This document shows, piece after piece, positions 42,612 through 52,337 of a stretch of 64,000 nt of DNA. The stretch covers positions 2,294,001 through 2,358,000 of the forward strand of contig NZ_CP081497.1 in NCBI RefSeq assembly GCF_019774615.1, read 5' to 3'. Numbering within the stretch: the stretch's first letter is position 1; each line of letters starts with the position of its first letter. The translations under genes and the position numbers were made by a program. This DNA is from Streptomyces sp. BHT-5-2. Its GTDB lineage: Bacteria; Actinomycetota; Actinomycetes; Streptomycetales; Streptomycetaceae. The notes beneath the pieces are model-generated. The model was not told the origin of the DNA. It saw only the letters and a program-made list of their open reading frames with translations, and ran no database searches.

Positions 42612-44771
42612 GGAACGCCCGGTCTGCGGCAGCTGCGGTCCGGACGGCCAGGCCCCGGCCGGGAAGCGGGACTCGTCCACATACCGGCCGAGTTTGGCGT
42701 ACTCCTCGCGGACGGCCGCCAGCAGGTCCGCCATGGCGAGCGGTCGGTCCTCGTCGGCGGCCCGGTAGGCGGCGGTGATGACGCAGCAGCGGATCGCGCC
42801 GCCGGACAGGTCGACGGCCGCGGCGAGGGCCGCCAGGCCGGCCCGGTCGACGTCGTCTGCCCGGGGCACGGCGGGTCCCAGACAGCGGTCCCACAGGGCC
42901 TGGCGCCGGGCTTCGTCAGGCGCGGGGAAGTGGACGACGAGGTCGAGACGGCGCAGGAAGGCCGAGTCGATGTTGGCATGCATGTTGGTGGTGAGCAGGG
43001 CCAGGCCGTCAAAGGACTCCAGACGCTGGAGGAGGTAGGACGTGCCGGTGTTGGCGTAGCGGTCGTGGGCGTCCTGGGTGGCCGTGCGCTTGCCGAAGAC
43101 GGCATCCGCCTCGTCGAAGAGGAGGACGGCGTCGACGGCGTCGGCCGCGGTGAAGATCCGTTCGAGGTGTTTCTCGGTCTCGCCGATGAACTTGTCGACC
43201 ACCGTGGCGAGATCGACGACGTACAGGTCGAGGCCGAGATCGGCGGCCACGACCTCCGCGGCCAGGGTCTTTCCGGTTCCGGAGCCGCCACTGAACAGGG
43301 CGGTGACGCCGCGTCCGCGACCCCCGCCCGGCCGCATCTGCCACTCTCCCAGGACCCGGTCGCGATGGCGTACGCGCCGGGCCAGATCCCGCAGTTGCTC
43401 GTGCGTCCGCTCGGGCAGCACCAGGTCGCCCCAGCCGACAGCGGGGCGTACGGGCCGGGCGAGCCGATCGAGCGCGCCGCCGTTCCAGGAGCGGGCCGCG
43501 TCCCGGACCGCGGCGGCGTCGACGGGGGTGCCGTGCGCGTCGGCCTGCCGGCCCGCCGCCGCGGCCACGGCGTGGATCCGGCGGGGGCCGAACCGGTACC
43601 GGGCGCCGGCGGCGACCGCCTCGTCGGTGACGTTGCCGGCCTGGGTGCTTAGCTCGTGGCGCCACAGTGCCGTGCGTTCCGGCCCCGTCAGGGGCGGGCA
43701 GTCGGCGAGAAGAGGGGGAACGGACGTCCAGCGGGCGTCCCACGGCTGCCGTCCGGTGAGGACCAGGGGGACCGGTGCGCCGTCGAGCGGGGCGAGCAGG
43801 TCACGTACGTACCGGGTGTCGGGGGAGTCGATGGGGCCGACGACCAGCCCGTGGCCGCGCAGCCGTGCTTCGAGGAGTGCCGTGCGGACGGACCTCGCCG
43901 GGTCCGTCTGGTGGGCCGGGCCCGCGAGGTCCAGACGGAGCGCGGGCCGTCCGCACGCGCGCAGCGCCGCCTCCGCGACGGGCCCCGCTGTACCGTCCGG
44001 GCTGTCGCGCAGGTGGACCGGGCGGCGGTGGGTGAGCAGCCGGGTCAGGTACCGCACGGCTTCGGCCAGGGGGCCTTCGCCCCTTGCTCGGCCGGGTTCC
44101 GGCAGGGCCGGCAGATGATGCAGACCGGGCGGCAGGGTGTCGTCGCCCAGCAGGTGTGCGGTGACCCGGTCGGGGACGCGCAGGGCCCGGGTCAGATAGG
44201 GGCGGGAGGTGTCGGGGATCTCCACGAGGCCACCGGCGCGCAGGGGCGCGTCGGCCGCGAAGACCCGGTGGGCGGTCGCCGAGGCGCTCGGGACGCCACA
44301 AAGGGCGAGCGCCAGGCCGGTGGTGGCGTGGCGGCAGGTGATGTCGTCGTTGAGGTAGCCGTAGCAGCGCTCGAACCGGGCGTCGACATCGGGGGCGAGC
44401 GCGAGCACCACGATGTCGAAGGCGAGCGCGTCCAGCCCGAACTCCTCGGCGAGGCGGCGCAGGGGCGCTGCGGCCCCGGCCGCCGCTGCCGCGTCCTCCC
44501 GGGTGCGCAGAGCGGCGGCAAGGGCGTCGCCCCCGGTGGCGGGGGGCAGGGGGCCGCCCGGTGTGTCCAGGAGGCGGGTGGCCGTGTCGTCGGAGATGTA
44601 AAGCCCTTGGAACGGGTCGAAGGGCGGCTCCAGGAGGTCTGCCGGTGTGGACTCCTCGCCGGTGCGCAGAGCGATCGCGCGCCGCACCCGGGCCTCGACG
44701 ACGGCCAGTCGGGCCAGGAGCCAGTCCGCGGCCGTGGGGGCGGGTGCTCCGGGGCGCGCGGTGGCGGTCAC
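42609..44771 (-). CDS. AAA+ ATPase of the contractile injection system
   Basis: A 720-residue AAA+ ATPase related to Afp15-type ATPases of eCIS clusters, thought to help assembly or recycling of the particle. The C-terminal third is the ATPase: Walker A FSGGSGTGKTLAAEVV near residue 493, Walker B VLLFDEADAVFGKRT near 550, and sensor-1 LLTTNMHANIDSAFLRRLD (with the Arg finger) near 600. The N-terminal ~480 residues are a family-specific helical region (WLLARLAVVEARVRRAIALR; LDALAFDIVVLALAPDVDAR). The GTG start at 44771 overlaps the DUF4255 stop (GTGA). It is the last gene of the long minus-strand operon. Confidence 0.93.
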   Translation of the reverse strand: MTATARPGAPAPTAADWLLARLAVVEARVRRAIALRTGEESTPADLLEPPFDPFQGLYISDDTATRLLDTPGGPLPPATGGDALAAALRTREDAAAAAGAAAPLRRLAEEFGLDALAFDIVVLALAPDVDARFERCYGYLNDDITCRHATTGLALALCGVPSASATAHRVFAADAPLRAGGLVEIPDTSRPYLTRALRVPDRVTAHLLGDDTLPPGLHHLPALPEPGRARGEGPLAEAVRYLTRLLTHRRPVHLRDSPDGTAGPVAEAALRACGRPALRLDLAGPAHQTDPARSVRTALLEARLRGHGLVVGPIDSPDTRYVRDLLAPLDGAPVPLVLTGRQPWDARWTSVPPLLADCPPLTGPERTALWRHELSTQAGNVTDEAVAAGARYRFGPRRIHAVAAAAGRQADAHGTPVDAAAVRDAARSWNGGALDRLARPVRPAVGWGDLVLPERTHEQLRDLARRVRHRDRVLGEWQMRPGGGRGRGVTALFSGGSGTGKTLAAEVVAADLGLDLYVVDLATVVDKFIGETEKHLERIFTAADAVDAVLLFDEADAVFGKRTATQDAHDRYANTGTSYLLQRLESFDGLALLTTNMHANIDSAFLRRLDLVVHFPAPDEARRQALWDRCLGPAVPRADDVDRAGLAALAAAVDLSGGAIRCCVITAAYRAADEDRPLAMADLLAAVREEYAKLGRYVDESRFPAGAWPSGPQLPQTGRS

Positions 44772-45394
44772 CGCGCGCCCTCGTCCGTCCCCGGCCCGGA
44801 CTTGAGCGTCTCGCGGACGACCGGGGGCGCGGTGACCCAGTGGGTGTAGTACGTCGGGACGGAGGTCGGCAGGGAGATGGTCACGGTCACGTTCAGGGCG
44901 GGGACGAGGGTGTGGCCCACCGCGCTCCACAGTTCCGTCAGGGCTCGGTCCTCGGCCGGCGGATGGCCGACGTCGAGGAGACCGGACAACTCCGTCTCCT
45001 GAAGTTCCGGGGGCAGGGGGACGGGGAACGCCCGGCTCCTGGCGAAGCCGACGAGCAGTTCTCCGAGGATGCGGTGGGCGCCGAGGGCGTCCGGCGCCCA
45101 GGCGGTGACCAGGTACGACAGCCGGGCGTAGCGCGGCGGGTCCGACTCGGCTCTTTTCAAACGGGGTGCGTCGCCGACCGACGCCACGTCGTGCTGGTAG
45201 ACGGTGCCGGTCTGCCGCCGGTCGAGGTCCTCTCGGATGTCGTACAGATAGATGCCGACCGCCTCGGAACCGGCGGTCTCACCGTGCGCTCCGTCGCGGC
45301 CGGGCGGCTGGAAGGTGACGGGGAAGCCCGGTGGCGGCCATGTCAGGTCCTGCCGTACTCGCAACTCCAGTGCCTGGTCGACCAGTTCGATCAT
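44768..45394 (-). CDS. DUF4255 cap/terminator protein (Afp16-like)
   Basis: A 208-residue DUF4255 protein. In Afp/PVC-type particles the equivalent protein caps the distal end of tube and sheath and sets particle length. Family features are the start IELVDQALELRVRQDL, GIYLYDIREDLDRRQ, PRYARLSYLVTAWAPDAL (aromatic/acidic strand), AHRILGELLVGF and the C-terminal beta segment PALNVTVTISLPTSVPTYYT. The ATG at 45394 is well placed. A 64-base gap separates it from the propeller gene upstream. Its stop overlaps the ATPase start. Confidence 0.9.
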   Translation of the reverse strand: MIELVDQALELRVRQDLTWPPPGFPVTFQPPGRDGAHGETAGSEAVGIYLYDIREDLDRRQTGTVYQHDVASVGDAPRLKRAESDPPRYARLSYLVTAWAPDALGAHRILGELLVGFARSRAFPVPLPPELQETELSGLLDVGHPPAEDRALTELWSAVGHTLVPALNVTVTISLPTSVPTYYTHWVTAPPVVRETLKSGPGTDEGAR

Positions 45395-45458
45395 TCCTGT
45401 GCCTCTTTCCGCGACGCCGGATGGGGGGAGGGGGGCGTGAGAGTCGATGCGGTCGGGG

Positions 45459-48446
45459 TCAGGGCGTTGCGGTCCCGCCGACCGCCTGCCGTACGTCGAG
45501 CCCCAGCGGTGTCCCGTCCAGAGGGGCGAGCTGCGTGGTGTCGACCACCGCGACGGCCTCTCCCGCCTCGTCGGCCAGGTACACCGGATGCGCTGTGGGG
45601 TGCGGATGCGGTGCGCTGCCGGCGAGCTTCGCGCCGGCCGGCACGGTGAACCGGGGTGTTCCGGTCCGGGTGTCGAGCATCAGCAGTGCTCCGCTGTTCT
45701 CGGTGGTCACGAAGAGCCAGGCGCCGTCAGCCGATACCGACACCGACTCGGGCTCGGTGATCCGTGGATGCCGCCAGGTCGCCACGACTTCGGGCGCGCC
45801 CGGCGCATCGTTGCCGTTGCCGGGGGGACGGTCGATGACCGAGATGCTGTCGTCCCCGTGGTTGGCGACATAGGCCCGCAGCCCGCCCGGGGCGCATGTC
45901 ACGCCCATGGGGTCCCGGCCCACGTCCAACGAGGTCGTGTCGTGGTCGGGGTCGGAGAGGCAGACGCACCGCAGGGCGGCGGCGGTGCGGTCGGTGACAT
46001 AGGCGTAGGCGCCGTCGTCGGTGACGGCCACGTCCCACGGCTGTGACGCGCCCGGTCGACCGACCGGGACGGACGTCACCTTGGACCCGAGGACGGTGAC
46101 CGTCCGGCTGGTGTAGTTGGCGACGAACAGTGTCCCGTCGTCGGAGATCGCCGCCGCGTACGGCAGGTCGTCCTTGTCGAGGGGGCGGGACTCGGCGCTC
46201 TCGACATCGAGTCGCGAATCCTTCAGGGTGATCACCGCCAGGCACGCTTCGCGGGTGTCGGGGCTTTCCTTCCTTCCCTGGTTGACCACGTACAGGGTCC
46301 GGTTGTCCCGGCCGCAGACCAGCGCATTGGGCCGGTCGATGTGCCATTGGGGGGCCGTGGCGACGTCGCGCATCTCGTCGCCCTCGGTGAGTTGGAGGCC
46401 GTACACCGTCCCCGTCGCCCCGTTTCGCGACTGCGAGGATCTGGCGTCGACCGCGTAGAGGTAGCGGCCGTCGGGGGAGAGGGCGAGTCCGGCGTTGAGG
46501 GGGTCCTGGGTCGTCTTGATCTTGATCGTTCCCTGATGCTCCGCCGGGTTGGTGGAGACGTTGAACACCTCGACCGTTGCCGCTCTTCCGGCGTCGTTGG
46601 ACACGTAGAGGGTCCCTCCGTCCGGTGAGAGGGCCAGGCCGGTGGGCTGCTTCATGGGGGTCTGGGACTTGGCCACCGTCATCTCATGACGCCATGGAGC
46701 GGTCACCGCGTCGCGTGTGAGGACCGAGACGGTCCCGTTCTGGTAGTTGGCGACGTAGAGCCGGAGTTCGTCGGGCGACAGGGCCATCTCGTGCGGTCCC
46801 GACAGGAGGCCGGTCGCCGCGTCGATGACGTCCTGGCGCTCCCACTCTCCCGGCGCCTTCCTCCGGAGGATCGCGATCTGCCCGCCCCGCCCCCCTTCGG
46901 GGGTGCGGGCGAAGTCCGCCACGTAGAGCGTCCGGCCGTCCTTGGAGACGGTGGCACCGGTGGGTTCCTGGCACCCCACGACCTCGGCCTCGATCGGGTA
47001 CTCACCGCCCTTCGGGTCGATGAGCGAGACCGTCGCCGTACCGGAGTCGGCGGTCACCGCGTACCGGCTGTCGGGGGTGACGGCCACCCCGTGAGGGCGT
47101 GCGTCGGACGACCAGTGGACCGGGGTCACCTTGACGTCACCGTCCGGGCCGAGTTGCTCTCCCGGGGCCGGCGTGAGGACGAGGAGATGGGACGAGTCCG
47201 GACTGGTCGCGCAGGCAAACCCCAGGTCGGGTGCGAGGGCGACGTCCCAAGGCTTGTGCCCGGCCCCGAGGTTGATCGGGTCGAGCGGGGCGAGGCCGCC
47301 GAGGTCCAGCACCGCGACCCGGTCCGATGCGGAGTCGGCCACGTAGGCCCAGGTGCCCTCCGGAGACACGGCGAGATTGACCGGCTTCGACCCCCCACCG
47401 GCGGGGACATCGCCCGTCTTGCAAGGCGCGGCCCGTACGACGGTCAGCCGTCCGGTGGCCTGGTCGGTGACATAGGAGTGGTGGCCGCCCGGGCCGAACA
47501 CCACCCCCGCGGGCACTCCTTCCACCGGAACGGCCACGCGGTCGAGGGTGTCCGGGCGGATGGCGGTGAGGACGCCCGAGGTCTGGCCGACGACGTGGAT
47601 CACGCCGCCGTCCGGGGCGAAGGCCACGGCGACCGGGTGCGGTCCGGCCGGGACGGTGCGGGGGGTGCCGACCCGGCCGCTGTCCGTGTCCACGGTGGCG
47701 ACGGAGACGGACGCGGAGCCGTAGTTCGCCACGCAGAGGCGGTCGCCGGCGGGGCTGAGCGCGAGGGCGCGGGGCTCGGCCCCGACGGGCACGGGGTCGC
47801 CCGACTGCGCGCCGTCCGCGTCCAGGTCCAGCACCGTCACCTGACCATGGGCCGTGCCCTCCCCCCGGCTCGCGACGTACGCGAACCGTCCTCCCGGCGC
47901 CACCGCGGCCGCCCTGGTGAGCCCGGGTACGGGTACGGAGACTGGCGGCGCGGCGATGAACGGCGCGCCCGCCCGGTTCATATCGACCACCGACACCGTG
48001 GCGTCCGTCTCGTCGATCACACAGACTCGTCGCGCCCCGCCGCCGGGGGCCGCCACCAGCGCACAGGGGCCGCTATCGACCGGCAGGGGCGGCCCCTGCT
48101 GTTGTCCTTCCTTGTCGAACACCACGACCGCGCCGTCCGCCCACGCGGCCACGCAGACCTGGTCGTCCACGAGCCCTGCCACGACGGCGCACGGGCCGTT
48201 CCCCACGAACCCGGTACGCAGCACCGGGTGTTCCGGAGCCGTGAGGTCCACCACGGACAGCGTTCCGCCGTCGTGGTTCACGACGTAGGCCCGTGTGCCG
48301 TCCGTGCTGACGGCGACGGCACGTGGGTTGCCGCCGGCAGCGGTGGAACGGACCTCGGGGTGCTCCGGTGCCGTGAGACCCACGACGGCCAGCGCGTCCG
48401 CGCCCCAGTCCGGGGCCACCAGCAGGGGCTCGTTCCGGTCGCTCAT
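45459..48446 (-). CDS. YVTN-type beta-propeller protein in the eCIS operon
   Basis: A 995-residue protein built almost wholly of YVTN/lactonase-like blades. Repeated units such as GTRAYVVNHDGGTLSVVDLT, GDRLCVANYGSASVSVATVD, DGRTLYVADF and GAYAYVTDRTAAAL indicate about 15-20 blades, enough for two or more propellers. There is no signal peptide. The ATG overlaps the stop of the J-like gene (ATGA), so it is translated as part of the particle operon. Standard eCIS sets have no such gene. It could be a receptor-binding or baseplate-decorating protein, or an injected cargo. These roles are inferred. Confidence 0.85.
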   Translation of the reverse strand: MSDRNEPLLVAPDWGADALAVVGLTAPEHPEVRSTAAGGNPRAVAVSTDGTRAYVVNHDGGTLSVVDLTAPEHPVLRTGFVGNGPCAVVAGLVDDQVCVAAWADGAVVVFDKEGQQQGPPLPVDSGPCALVAAPGGGARRVCVIDETDATVSVVDMNRAGAPFIAAPPVSVPVPGLTRAAAVAPGGRFAYVASRGEGTAHGQVTVLDLDADGAQSGDPVPVGAEPRALALSPAGDRLCVANYGSASVSVATVDTDSGRVGTPRTVPAGPHPVAVAFAPDGGVIHVVGQTSGVLTAIRPDTLDRVAVPVEGVPAGVVFGPGGHHSYVTDQATGRLTVVRAAPCKTGDVPAGGGSKPVNLAVSPEGTWAYVADSASDRVAVLDLGGLAPLDPINLGAGHKPWDVALAPDLGFACATSPDSSHLLVLTPAPGEQLGPDGDVKVTPVHWSSDARPHGVAVTPDSRYAVTADSGTATVSLIDPKGGEYPIEAEVVGCQEPTGATVSKDGRTLYVADFARTPEGGRGGQIAILRRKAPGEWERQDVIDAATGLLSGPHEMALSPDELRLYVANYQNGTVSVLTRDAVTAPWRHEMTVAKSQTPMKQPTGLALSPDGGTLYVSNDAGRAATVEVFNVSTNPAEHQGTIKIKTTQDPLNAGLALSPDGRYLYAVDARSSQSRNGATGTVYGLQLTEGDEMRDVATAPQWHIDRPNALVCGRDNRTLYVVNQGRKESPDTREACLAVITLKDSRLDVESAESRPLDKDDLPYAAAISDDGTLFVANYTSRTVTVLGSKVTSVPVGRPGASQPWDVAVTDDGAYAYVTDRTAAALRCVCLSDPDHDTTSLDVGRDPMGVTCAPGGLRAYVANHGDDSISVIDRPPGNGNDAPGAPEVVATWRHPRITEPESVSVSADGAWLFVTTENSGALLMLDTRTGTPRFTVPAGAKLAGSAPHPHPTAHPVYLADEAGEAVAVVDTTQLAPLDGTPLGLDVRQAVGGTATP

Positions 48447-51400
48447 GAGGGGACCTCCGCCACGGTGACTCGGTGTTCGACGGAATACACGGTTTCGCCG
48501 GGCCCGCAGGGGATCCGTTCGACGGGGTCCGACGCCGAGCCGTCGAGCGGATCGACCGGGACGAGCTCGGCCGTGGCGACCCGGCCCACCCCCGGCACCC
48601 GTTCCAGGACCCGGAACGCCTCGCCCGCGTACACCGGGCGCCCCAGCGGCCATCCGGTGCCGTCCGGCCCGCCGGTGACGGGGCTGAAGTACCGGTACAG
48701 GGCGCGTTCCGCGGCGGCGCGGAGCTCGTCGCGTTCGTCGGCGGTGCGGTAGTCGGCGGGAACGATCCGGGCATCGACCCGGACGCCTCGGTAGACGGGC
48801 TGCTTCAGCCACACCGGAACGCCCTCCGGCTGGCAGGCACGCAGGGAGCGGCGCAGGGTGTCGCAGGCGTCCCGGGTGGGGGTGAGCATGTGGAAGGGGA
48901 ACCAGCCCCGTTCGTCGGTGGTCACGAAGGGGATGACCATCAGCGTCACACCGGACTGGGTGCTGCCGCCGCTGGTGTCGGTGTAGCCGTTCTTGCCGTC
49001 GTGCGAGGTGGAGACGTTGCGGACGCTGACGATGCGGTCGTCCGGGTCCTTCAGCCGGCCGATCTCGCCCGGGCGTCTGCCGTTGCCCGCCGCTCCGAGC
49101 GTGGTTTTGTACGAGCCGTCCACGGTGATGGGTGTGCCAGGGGGCAGCGGAACGGCGCCGTACCGCCGGCTGCCCGAGGGGCCGCCCGTGACCTCCGGGC
49201 CGAAGTGGACCTCGCCGGTACTGGCGTTGACGACCACGTCCTTGCTGTCCTCATGGGAATCGTGAAAGGAGGTGACGGTGCGCCAGTTCTCATCGCCGAC
49301 ACGGACCTTGGGAAGCTCCTCGTTCTCCGGTACGTACACCGGGGAATACAACAGGGGGTAGACCTGACCGGGCTTGTCCGTGGACGAGACCGGCTCTCGT
49401 GCCTGGTTGTGCCCCTCGTACTGTTCGGCGGGAACGGGGTCCGTCGTCCCGGAGTCGGCGTAGACGGTGTAGGTCGTGGTGGGTGTGCCTTTGGGGTCGA
49501 GGATCTGCACGGCGATCCAGCAGGCGGCCCGCTCGCTCGGGAAGCCGCCGCCCCGCCTGCCGACGGCGTCCTGCGCCGTGCCGGCGAGGTCGCCGCGGGC
49601 GACGGCCGCCCGCCAGCGCGCGGACTCGGTCAGGTGGACGGGATGGGCCAGGACCGTCGACCCGCCGGAAACCGTGATCTCTTGCGCGGGGGCGGCGGCG
49701 TAGGAAAGGGGAACGGCGGTGTCCCACCACGGAGTTGACCTCGTCGGTGCGAACACGGACACCGCGATGCGGTCCTCCGGCTGGCGGTCGCCTCCCGTCG
49801 TTTCACGGTCGCCTCCCGCCGTCACCCAGAGCGTGAGGCGGTCCGGATCGTGCGGATTCCGGATCTCCACCAGGGCCAGGACCAGTCCGCCGCCCTCCTT
49901 GAAGGGGCCGGAGAACGTCCCGTTGGCCTGGTAGTCACCCGCCGCGAACATCTCGATGGCGGCGGTGGTGCCGGGAACGAGCCTGAGGGGTGCCGTGCCT
50001 GCCGCGTCGGGCGGTCTGCGAGTGGCCTCCCCTGTCGTAGTGAAGACCAACTCGCCATCATTGGTGGTGACTTGAACCCCTGAGGGGACCGTCAGCGCGC
50101 CTGGCGCAAGAGTGAAGAGGACGTCCGTCTTGGCCGGCTGCCACGGCAGGTAGTTGCGGGCCGGGTCGAGTGCGTCGTCGGGTGCGTCCCGGACGTGGTG
50201 GATGCGGGCCATGCCCGCCGCGGCGGCCAGCGCGAGCTGCTCGTAGTCGGCGGGGACGACCGCCCGCTGCGGCACCGGGGAGCCCAGGGGCAGGCGCGTG
50301 GCGCAGGCGGCCGCGCTCTCGCCTTCCGTGCCGCCGATCGCCGGTGCGGGGTTGGTCACGGCGGAGACGTACGGCAGCGGTGTGCGCAGCACGGTGACGG
50401 TGCGGGCGGGTACGTTGCCCCGGGCGCCGCCGCCGGTGAGGTAGCGCCGGATCCGTACGACCGCTCCTGCCGGAAGTGGCGCACCGTGCTGTCGCGGTCC
50501 TCGGGCGCCGGCCACCACGGGTGCGAAGACGGCCTCCCCGGTGCGCGGGTCGAGGGTGAAGTGCCGGTCGTCGGGCCCCGATCCGGCGAGCGAGGCGACG
50601 TACGTCCACTGTGCCGTCCGATCGTCGAGGACGGCTTCGACGACGAGGGGGTCGGTGCTGCGGGTCAGCGGGGGATGGGCGAAGCGGAGGCGTTCGCCGG
50701 GGGTGCCCGTCGCGGTGCCCAGCGTCTCGTGCTGTACGAGCCGGGCCTGGATGACGGGGACGGAGACGGCGAGCAGCGGGTCGAGTCCGACCCGGGTCAG
50801 CGGGCTCCGGCCCCCGTCGGTGCGGTAGCGGATCAGCCCTACGTCCCTCAGGCGCTGCACGGAGTCGCCGCCGTTTTCGCCGGCCGCCCGGTGCAGCAGG
50901 AGTTGGGCGGGGGCGTGGGCGGGGGGCAGGTCGAGCGTGACCTTGCCCGAACGGTCCTGGGCGGGCACGGTGTCCGTGACGACCCGGCAGCCGGTCCAGT
51001 GCGTTCCCTGCCATGCCTCCCAGTGCCCCCGGGTGAGGCTTGTGCCTGCCTTGGGCGCGAGGCCGACGCCCGTGCTCACGTCCAACGTCACGCGCGTACT
51101 CGGTACCGGCACCGACAGGACGACCAGGGCATACGACGGGAGCGGGGAGCCGCCGCTGCGGGTGCGCACCCGGCCGGCGTCCGCGAGGGCGTCCTCGGGC
51201 GGCGGGAAGTCGCCGAGGTAGGGGAGGTTGAGGTGGAAGGCCGGGCCGGCGAAGTCGGGGCCGCCCGGTTCGACGGTCCGGCCCGTCTCCGGGCCGAAGG
51301 CGGTCAGGGTTCCCTCCAAAGCGCCGTCGGCCCTCCTCGATTCCGCGAAGTGCCCGGCGGCGACGAGGACACAGGGGTTGAGCACCGCCTCCGTCAGCGT

Positions 51401-51763
51401 GCTGAAGACGACCGGCTCCGCTGCTCCCACCGGTCGTGTGGCCACTTCCTGGCCCGCGGGGACGACCACCGGCTCGGGCGACGGCGCGGCGAGCCCGAGG
51501 ACGACCTCGGTCTGTGCGGGCGCGGGCCGGTAGGGCCGCACGCCCAGGAGCCGCAGCATCTGTAGCCGGCGCTGGTCGGGGGCCAGGTTGAGCCGGTCGC
51601 GCAGGGCGATCACCATGTCGGTGCAGGTCTCGATCAGGCCGCGGCCGGGGTCCGTCCGGTCCTGGCCGTGCCAGGTCGGCTCCGCCCGGCGTACGGCGGC
51701 GACGGCCGTGGCGACGACCTCGTCGCGGGTGCGCCCGTCGTACTCGGGCGTCGGCAGACTCAT
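48443..51763 (-). CDS. Baseplate J-like protein 2 (large, 1106 aa)
   Basis: A 1106-residue baseplate wedge protein of the phage J/Afp12-like family. The start (LPTPEYDGRTRDEVVATAVA, DPGRGLIETCTDMVIALRDR) and the end (RALYRYFSPVTGGPDGTGWP, VYAGEAFRVLERVPGVGRVA) are typical. AAACATRLPLGSPVPQRAVV near 500 marks the internal J domain start. A central stretch (about 540-800) is extra and variable (FAAGDYQANGTFSGPFKEGG; SPVYVPENEELPKVRVGDEN), probably decorating domains. It overlaps both neighbours by 4 bases. With J-like 1 and tail protein I it forms the wedges around the spike. Confidence 0.9.
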   Translation of the reverse strand: MSLPTPEYDGRTRDEVVATAVAAVRRAEPTWHGQDRTDPGRGLIETCTDMVIALRDRLNLAPDQRRLQMLRLLGVRPYRPAPAQTEVVLGLAAPSPEPVVVPAGQEVATRPVGAAEPVVFSTLTEAVLNPCVLVAAGHFAESRRADGALEGTLTAFGPETGRTVEPGGPDFAGPAFHLNLPYLGDFPPPEDALADAGRVRTRSGGSPLPSYALVVLSVPVPSTRVTLDVSTGVGLAPKAGTSLTRGHWEAWQGTHWTGCRVVTDTVPAQDRSGKVTLDLPPAHAPAQLLLHRAAGENGGDSVQRLRDVGLIRYRTDGGRSPLTRVGLDPLLAVSVPVIQARLVQHETLGTATGTPGERLRFAHPPLTRSTDPLVVEAVLDDRTAQWTYVASLAGSGPDDRHFTLDPRTGEAVFAPVVAGARGPRQHGAPLPAGAVVRIRRYLTGGGARGNVPARTVTVLRTPLPYVSAVTNPAPAIGGTEGESAAACATRLPLGSPVPQRAVVPADYEQLALAAAAGMARIHHVRDAPDDALDPARNYLPWQPAKTDVLFTLAPGALTVPSGVQVTTNDGELVFTTTGEATRRPPDAAGTAPLRLVPGTTAAIEMFAAGDYQANGTFSGPFKEGGGLVLALVEIRNPHDPDRLTLWVTAGGDRETTGGDRQPEDRIAVSVFAPTRSTPWWDTAVPLSYAAAPAQEITVSGGSTVLAHPVHLTESARWRAAVARGDLAGTAQDAVGRRGGGFPSERAACWIAVQILDPKGTPTTTYTVYADSGTTDPVPAEQYEGHNQAREPVSSTDKPGQVYPLLYSPVYVPENEELPKVRVGDENWRTVTSFHDSHEDSKDVVVNASTGEVHFGPEVTGGPSGSRRYGAVPLPPGTPITVDGSYKTTLGAAGNGRRPGEIGRLKDPDDRIVSVRNVSTSHDGKNGYTDTSGGSTQSGVTLMVIPFVTTDERGWFPFHMLTPTRDACDTLRRSLRACQPEGVPVWLKQPVYRGVRVDARIVPADYRTADERDELRAAAERALYRYFSPVTGGPDGTGWPLGRPVYAGEAFRVLERVPGVGRVATAELVPVDPLDGSASDPVERIPCGPGETVYSVEHRVTVAEVPS

Positions 51764-52320
51764 CCCTGCTGTGACCTCTCATCAGGACCCTTGCGCGCGA
51801 GGGTGACCGTGACCTTGAAGGGGAGGTGGGCGGGGCAGTGCGCCCGTACCAGGCGCGTGAGGCTGCTCTCCAGCGCCCGCCGGTCCTCGGCGGCCGGGGC
51901 GGTCAGGGTGACGTTGAGCAGGCGTCCGGCCCCGGGCGCCTGGTCGTCGTGGGTGAAGACGCGGCCGGGGTCGTCGACGACGAGCGCGAAGCCGGGCGGC
52001 ACCCAGCCGTGGATCTCCCGGGCCTCCAGCAGCAGTCCGTACGGTGTCCCGCGGTGCGCGGCCAGGCGGGGCGCGAGGTCGACGGCCTTGCGCCGCAGGA
52101 GCTCCGGCCAGTCCGGCTCCACCCGGGCGCCGGTGATCCGGATCAGCCAGTCCAGGAAGGCCGGTGGCGCGCGCCATGGGTCGAGCACCGCGTCGAGACC
52201 GTCGATCCGTTCCTCGGCGGGGGCCATGACCTCGCCGATCGCGGCGGCGAACGCGAGGGTGACCTCGTCGTGCCCGTAGACGGCCGGGAGGGGGAGCGGA
52301 CGTGCGGGGTACGGGGACAT
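51760..52320 (-). CDS. Phage tail protein I-like baseplate protein
   Basis: A 186-residue tail protein I-type protein that links baseplate wedges to fibres in phage P2 and in injection systems. FLDWLIRITGARVEPDWPEL, RRKAVDLAPRLAAHRGTPYG, and LLLEAREIHGWVPPGFAL are typical of the actinobacterial form. The C-terminus ends in a beta strand (PAHLPFKVTVTLARKGPDER). The start at 52320 (ATG) fits the family length, while the upstream-extended frame is a shadow. The stop overlaps the start of J-like 2. Confidence 0.88.
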   Translation of the reverse strand: MSPYPARPLPLPAVYGHDEVTLAFAAAIGEVMAPAEERIDGLDAVLDPWRAPPAFLDWLIRITGARVEPDWPELLRRKAVDLAPRLAAHRGTPYGLLLEAREIHGWVPPGFALVVDDPGRVFTHDDQAPGAGRLLNVTLTAPAAEDRRALESSLTRLVRAHCPAHLPFKVTVTLARKGPDERSQQG

Positions 52321-52337
52321 GCGCGGTCCTTTCTTCC

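Noticed and set aside
46686..48752. 688-codon plus-strand open frame
   Set aside because: It is antisense to the propeller gene, Arg/Gly/His-rich, with no family features.
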